Positions 59,950 through 64,000 of a stretch of 64,000 nucleotides of DNA are shown piece after piece. The notes below the pieces were generated by a model. The model made no database searches. It had not been told where the DNA came from and worked only from the letters and a program-made list of their open reading frames with translations. The stretch comes from Herminiimonas sp. (GTDB taxonomy: Bacteria; Pseudomonadota; Gammaproteobacteria; Burkholderiales; Burkholderiaceae_D): the NCBI GenBank assembly GCA_027310305.1, contig DAIDBD010000127.1, positions 1-64,000 of the forward strand, given 5' to 3'. The translations under genes were made by a program, and so were the position numbers. How positions within the stretch are numbered: position 1 is the stretch's first letter; the number at the start of each line of letters is the position of its first letter.

Positions 59950-61119
59950 ATGACGGCTCTTACCAATCTACTGGACCTTGATCCCGCGCAACTCGTCTCT
60001 TACTGCGGCGAGTTGGGTGAGAAGCCGTTTCGGGCCAAGCAATTGCAACGCTGGATTCACCAATTCGGCGCCAGCGACTTCAATGCGATGACCGATCTGG
60101 CGAAGTCGCTGCGCGACAAACTGGCGACTCGCGCAATGATTGCCGCTCCGGCAACGATCAGCGATCATATTTCGTCCGATGGCACGCGCAAATGGCTGCT
60201 TGACGTCGGGCAGGGCAATGCAATTGAAACCGTTTTCATTCCTGAAGAAAATCGCGGCACGCTGTGCATTTCCACACAAGCGGGCTGTGCAGTCAACTGC
60301 CGGTTTTGTTCGACCGGCAAGCAGGGTTTCAGCCGCAATTTGACGGTCGGTGAAATTATCGGCCAGTTGTGGATGGCGGAATTTGAATTGCGCAAGACAA
60401 AAGGCATCGAACCCGGCCCTAAAGGCGAACGCCAGATCACGAATGTCGTGATGATGGGCATGGGCGAACCGCTGTTGAATTTCGAGCCGACCGTTATGGC
60501 GCTGAAGATGATGCTCGACGATAATGCGTATGGCTTGTCGCGTCGTCGCGTGACGCTTTCCACCAGCGGCGTGGTGCCGATGATCGACAAATTGTCGCAG
60601 GAATGCGCTGTTGCGCTGGCCGTGTCGCTGCATGCATCCAACGACCAGTTGCGCGACGGACTCGTGCCGCTCAATAAAAAATATCCGCTGAATGAATTGA
60701 TGGCCGCATGCAAACGCTATCTCGATTACGCGCCGCGCGACTTCGTTACTTTCGAATATTGCATGCTGGACGGCGTCAACGATACCGATGTCCATGCGCA
60801 TGAGCTGGTTGCGCTGGTGCAAAACGGTGTCAGTGTGGTGCCTTGCAAATTCAACCTGATTCCTTTCAACCCTTTTCCGGCATCGGGATTGACGCGCTCG
60901 AATAATGGCCGCATCAAGGCATTTGCACAAATCCTGATGGATGCCGGTATTGTCACGACGATACGCAAGACGCGCGGCGACGACATCGATGCGGCTTGCG
61001 GGCAATTGGCGGGCGAAGTGCAAGACCGTACCCATGTGCAGGAACGGATGCAGAAAATGGCGGAATACCGGGAAAAGTTCGGTAGGGATTTTGGTCGTAT
61101 CGTGGAGATATCTGCATGA
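59950..61119 (+). CDS. rlmN: Dual-specificity rRNA/tRNA (adenine-C2) methyltransferase RlmN
   Basis: Radical SAM enzyme methylating A2503 of 23S rRNA and A37 of some tRNAs; 389 residues. The 4Fe-4S cysteines are C113, C117 and C120 (CAVNCRFC). A C-terminal cysteine in [13 protein letters not shown] is the methyl-relay residue, and [12 protein letters not shown] is the SAM-binding motif. The stop overlaps the pilW start (ATGA), showing coupling. Confidence 0.95.
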   Translation: MTALTNLLDLDPAQLVSYCGELGEKPFRAKQLQRWIHQFGASDFNAMTDLAKSLRDKLATRAMIAAPATISDHISSDGTRKWLLDVGQGNAIETVFIPEENRGTLCISTQAGCAVNCRFCSTGKQGFSRNLTVGEIIGQLWMAEFELRKTKGIEPGPKGERQITNVVMMGMGEPLLNFEPTVMALKMMLDDNAYGLSRRRVTLSTSGVVPMIDKLSQECAVALAVSLHASNDQLRDGLVPLNKKYPLNELMAACKRYLDYAPRDFVTFEYCMLDGVNDTDVHAHELVALVQNGVSVVPCKFNLIPFNPFPASGLTRSNNGRIKAFAQILMDAGIVTTIRKTRGDDIDAACGQLAGEVQDRTHVQERMQKMAEYREKFGRDFGRIVEISA

Positions 61120-61916
61120 GAGCGGTTTGGCGAAAATCCGGATTTGCTGCCATTGCGGCGATCGTTTTGCTGCTGGCGGGATGCGCATCGACTCAGCCGG
61201 GAAGCGCGCAAGGCGAATTGCCCACCAGTTCCGATCAAACCGACAATCAGAAGCGCGCCCAAATTCGACTGCAACTGGCAATCGGCTATTACGGACAAGG
61301 CCAAATGAATGTCGCCCTTGACGAGTTGAAGCAGGCGCTTCAGATAGATCCTGGTTATGCGGATGCATATGGTGTGCGGGCATTGGTCTATATGGACATG
61401 GGTGAAACCGCCCTTGCGGAAGATAATTTCCTGCGTGCGATGAAACTGGCGCCGAACAATCCGGATCTATCCAATAATTACGGCTGGTTCCTGTGCCGGA
61501 ACGGCCGCGAGCGGCAGTCGATTGCCTACTTCGACGCCGCTCTCAAAAATCCTACCTATCGATCTCCGGCCAAGGCATTGAACAATGCAGGCGTATGCAG
61601 TTTGAAATTGAAAGACAGCGTGGCGGCGGAACGCTATTTCACAGAAGCGTTTCGGCATGATCCGGGAAATCTCGATACCAATGCAAATATGGCAAAGGTG
61701 TATTACGGTCGCGGCGATTATCAGCGGGCGCGTTTTTATATCAGTCGGGTGGCCAAGGCGGATAAATTGAGCGCGGATATTCTATGGACTGCAATCAAGG
61801 TCGAGCGGAAGACCGGCGACTGGGCAGCCGAAACAAGGTTGGCTACGCAATTGCGCCGCCGTTATCCCAATTCGCAAGAGTACGCGGCTTATCTTCGCGG
61901 GGCGTTTGATGAGTGA
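61116..61916 (+). CDS. pilW: Type IV pilus biogenesis lipoprotein PilW/PilF
   Basis: A 266-residue outer-membrane lipoprotein: lipobox LLAGC, C23, then TPR repeats from about 45 to 250 ([35 protein letters not shown] and others). The PilF/PilW family is the pilotin needed for PilQ secretin assembly. It starts inside the rlmN stop codon and its end overlaps the rodZ start, in the conserved betaproteobacterial order. No other pilus genes are in the window. Confidence 0.9.
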   Translation: MRAVWRKSGFAAIAAIVLLLAGCASTQPGSAQGELPTSSDQTDNQKRAQIRLQLAIGYYGQGQMNVALDELKQALQIDPGYADAYGVRALVYMDMGETALAEDNFLRAMKLAPNNPDLSNNYGWFLCRNGRERQSIAYFDAALKNPTYRSPAKALNNAGVCSLKLKDSVAAERYFTEAFRHDPGNLDTNANMAKVYYGRGDYQRARFYISRVAKADKLSADILWTAIKVERKTGDWAAETRLATQLRRRYPNSQEYAAYLRGAFDE

Positions 61917-62931
61917 CACGGCAATGAATGAATCAAATGCCCAGGAAAAACAAGGTCAGCAGCAGGAAGAGGTTGATCAACCTGCTCCGGCCCCTGGCGC
62001 ACAACTGGCTGCACGGCGGCAGGCATTGAATTGGTCGATTGAGCATGTTGCAAGCCAACTGAATTTGGCTCCTCGCCAAATACAGGCAATCGAAGCCGAC
62101 AATTACGCGGCGTTGCCCGGCATGGCCAGTGTGCGCGGCTTCATCAGATCCTATGCGAAGCTGTTGAAGGTTGATCCAGCGCCGTTGTTGCTTGTCATCG
62201 CAAGCGAGGCTACCGGTTCCGACGAATTGATGCCGTTGCGTCGTGCGTTGTCCACCATACCTTTTTCGGAGAGCCGCTTGTCGACAGGGAGCCGGAATGG
62301 CTTGTCTTCGAAATCGTCTCTCATTGCGCTGATTCTTGTGCTGCTGGTGGCGGCAATCCTGGTCGGGCAGAAGACGGGATGGTTTTCGGTTTTGCCAGAA
62401 TCGTTGGCATTGAAAATCGACAAGGAATTGCCGCTGTTATCCGCCCCTATGCAAAATGCGCCGATGCTCGCTGTGCCCGGTTCGGTGGAGGTGGATAAAG
62501 CCAGTCATTTGAACGGCATGAACGTGGATGCTGCCGCAATGAATGGCGTCGCGACAACTGGTATGCTGGACGTTGCAGGCAACAACAGCATCGCAACCGT
62601 CCAGGCTGATGTGAATGCAACGACTGCAACAAAGCTGGCTGTGAGAACGGCGAATACGGCCGTTTCTCCTGCCGCCGGTTCAGTTATCGATATAAAAGAC
62701 ATGCTCGTCTTGAAGCTGCGGGAAGATTCCTGGATTGAAATCAAGCGGTCGGACAACAGTCTGGCTGTTTCTCGTCTGGCCAAGGCGGGCGAAACCGAGA
62801 CTTACAGGATCACGGCGCCGGTGTCGCTGACCATCGGAAATGCATCTGGTGTCGATGCGGCATTGCGCGGCGTACCCATGGCGTTGCGGGCCGAGGCAAA
62901 AAGCAATGTCGCCCGTCTTAACTTGAAGTAA
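61909..62931 (+). CDS. rodZ: RodZ-like cell-shape protein
   Basis: A 340-residue bitopic protein: N-terminal helix-turn-helix (about 24-95, [20 protein letters not shown]), a transmembrane helix (about 136-158, [16 protein letters not shown]), a long Ala/Val/Thr-rich periplasmic linker and a C-terminal beta domain (about 262-335, [16 protein letters not shown]). RodZ links MreB to the wall-elongation machinery. The ATG at 61909 overlaps the pilW stop; TTG at 61906 and ATG at 61924 are alternatives. Confidence 0.88.
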   Translation: MSDTAMNESNAQEKQGQQQEEVDQPAPAPGAQLAARRQALNWSIEHVASQLNLAPRQIQAIEADNYAALPGMASVRGFIRSYAKLLKVDPAPLLLVIASEATGSDELMPLRRALSTIPFSESRLSTGSRNGLSSKSSLIALILVLLVAAILVGQKTGWFSVLPESLALKIDKELPLLSAPMQNAPMLAVPGSVEVDKASHLNGMNVDAAAMNGVATTGMLDVAGNNSIATVQADVNATTATKLAVRTANTAVSPAAGSVIDIKDMLVLKLREDSWIEIKRSDNSLAVSRLAKAGETETYRITAPVSLTIGNASGVDAALRGVPMALRAEAKSNVARLNLK

Positions 62932-62938
62932 TGCGCGT

Positions 62939-64000
62939 ATGTCATCAATGAATTCTCCAATCGGTTCCGGCCCGCTGGCGCGTCGCAAAAGCCGGCATGC
63001 CGTGGTCCGATGCGGAACACGAGAAATAAGCATAGGCGGTGATGCGCCGGTGGTGGTGCAGTCGATGACCAATACCGATACGGCGGACGTCATCGCAACC
63101 GCAATCCAGGTCAAGGAATTGGCGCGCGCAGGTTCCGAACTGGTGCGGATCACCGTCAATAATCCAGAAGCTGCTGCTGCCGTGCCCGCGATTCGCGAGC
63201 AATTGGACAAGATGGACATCGATGTGCCGCTGGTCGGGGATTTTCATTACAACGGCCACACGCTTTTGAATGATTATCCCGATTGTGCGAAAGCGCTGTC
63301 GAAGTACCGGATCAATCCCGGCAATGTCGGGCAGGGCGCCAAACGCGACACCCAATTCGCGCAGATGATCGAAGCGGCTTGCAGGTACGACAAGCCGGTG
63401 CGCATCGGCGTCAATTGGGGCAGCCTCGATCAGGCGCTGCTGGCGCGCATCATGGATGAAAACGCGCAGCGCGCCGCGCCATGGAGTGCGCAGGCCGTGA
63501 TGTACGAAGCGCTGGTCACATCCGCCATCGAAAACGCCCGGCGCGCGGAAGAAATCGGTTTGGCCGGCGATCGCATCATCCTGTCGTGCAAGGTGTCGGG
63601 CGTGCAGGATCTGATTGCGGTCTATCGCGAACTCGCTCGCCGCTGCGACTATCCATTGCATCTGGGATTGACCGAAGCCGGCATGGGCAGCAAGGGTATC
63701 GTCGCTTCCACCGCCGCATTATCGGTGCTGATGCAGCAAGGAATCGGCGACACCATTCGTATTTCGCTGACACCGGAACCGGGTGGCGATCGCACGAAAG
63801 AAGTGGTTGTGGCGCAAGAAATTTTGCAGACGATGGGATTGCGCAAATTCACGCCGATGGTGATTGCCTGCCCCGGTTGCGGTCGCACGACATCGACGGT
63901 ATTTCAGGAACTGGCCGACAAGATTCAGACGTATCTGCGCGATCAGATGCCGGCATGGAAAACGCAGTACTCCGGCGTTGAAAGCATGAATGTCGCGGTG
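62939..64000 (+). CDS. ispG: 4-hydroxy-3-methylbut-2-enyl diphosphate synthase (3' truncated by window edge)
   Basis: MEP-pathway 4Fe-4S enzyme making HMBPP for isoprenoid synthesis. 354 codons are visible with no stop before the window edge. The start region [21 protein letters not shown] and core [13 protein letters not shown] are typical, as are GVNWGSLD and [12 protein letters not shown]. The first cluster ligands are in [10 protein letters not shown]; the last ligand region is beyond the edge. The ATG at 62939 is 7 bases after the rodZ stop. Confidence 0.95.
   Translation, partial: MSSMNSPIGSGPLARRKSRHAVVRCGTREISIGGDAPVVVQSMTNTDTADVIATAIQVKELARAGSELVRITVNNPEAAAAVPAIREQLDKMDIDVPLVGDFHYNGHTLLNDYPDCAKALSKYRINPGNVGQGAKRDTQFAQMIEAACRYDKPVRIGVNWGSLDQALLARIMDENAQRAAPWSAQAVMYEALVTSAIENARRAEEIGLAGDRIILSCKVSGVQDLIAVYRELARRCDYPLHLGLTEAGMGSKGIVASTAALSVLMQQGIGDTIRISLTPEPGGDRTKEVVVAQEILQTMGLRKFTPMVIACPGCGRTTSTVFQELADKIQTYLRDQMPAWKTQYSGVESMNVAV

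Noticed and set aside
59968-61383. Open frame of 471 codons antisense to rlmN/pilW
   Set aside because: It spans two well-supported plus-strand genes and its translation is low-complexity basic sequence without motifs.

Overview
The window reads as an uninterrupted stretch of a betaproteobacterial chromosome, most likely Burkholderiales and probably Oxalobacteraceae (Herminiimonas/Janthinobacterium-like). This is inferred from family content and gene order, not from a database search: nuoJKLMN followed by a DUF2818 gene, a DUF2863 gene, mdh divergent from gntR-sdhCDAB-sdhE-gltA, surE-pcm-nlpD-rpoS, and ndk-rlmN-pilW-rodZ-ispG. Coding density is high. I see no rRNA, prophage, transposase, CRISPR array or defence island.

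Layout. 1-7090: the 3' end of the complex I operon (nuoJ is cut by the window edge), then DUF2818 and a Nudix hydrolase. 7092-14148: electron-transfer and short-chain acid metabolism: ETF-quinone oxidoreductase, an SDR, a hotdog thioesterase, a PAS-LuxR regulator, the 3-oxoacid CoA-transferase pair scoAB, 3-hydroxybutyrate dehydrogenase and an alpha/beta hydrolase. 14182-16807: a RidA-family gene and a synthetase-only RelA. 16912-25263: a translation block: tRNA-Val, thrS, infC, rpmI, rplT, pheS, pheT, ihfA, a MerR regulator and tRNA-Pro. A 162-bp imperfect palindrome sits between thrS and infC, and infC has no canonical start codon.

25361-45725: a metallocarboxypeptidase and a DUF2863 gene, then nearly a complete TCA-cycle gene cluster. 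On the minus strand are mdh, an HpcH/HpaI-type lyase, a small secreted protein with an MliC-like domain, and acnA. On the plus strand are gntR, sdhCDAB, sdhE, gltA, sucA, sucB and lpd. The 304-base mdh/gntR divergent region holds a 23-bp perfect tandem duplication and a near-perfect 22-bp palindrome, a good candidate operator for the GntR protein.

45736-52548: a glycine-rich lipoprotein, zapE, a periplasmic coiled-coil protein, a PP2C phosphatase, a YdcH-like small protein, a DinG/YoaA-type helicase and a quinone oxidoreductase with a TetR-like palindrome in its leader. 52659-58464: the stationary-phase/repair group surE, pcm, nlpD, rpoS, a PolB-type 3'-5' exonuclease and rlmD. 58550-64000: a BI-1 family membrane protein, ndk, rlmN, pilW, rodZ and the 5' part of ispG, which runs off the window.

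Most of this is housekeeping sequence. I did not find a convincing new multi-gene system. The most interesting signals are non-coding: the palindromic element in the thrS-infC junction, the AUA start of infC, and several strong palindromes in promoter regions (scoA, mdh/gntR, sucA, quinone oxidoreductase).
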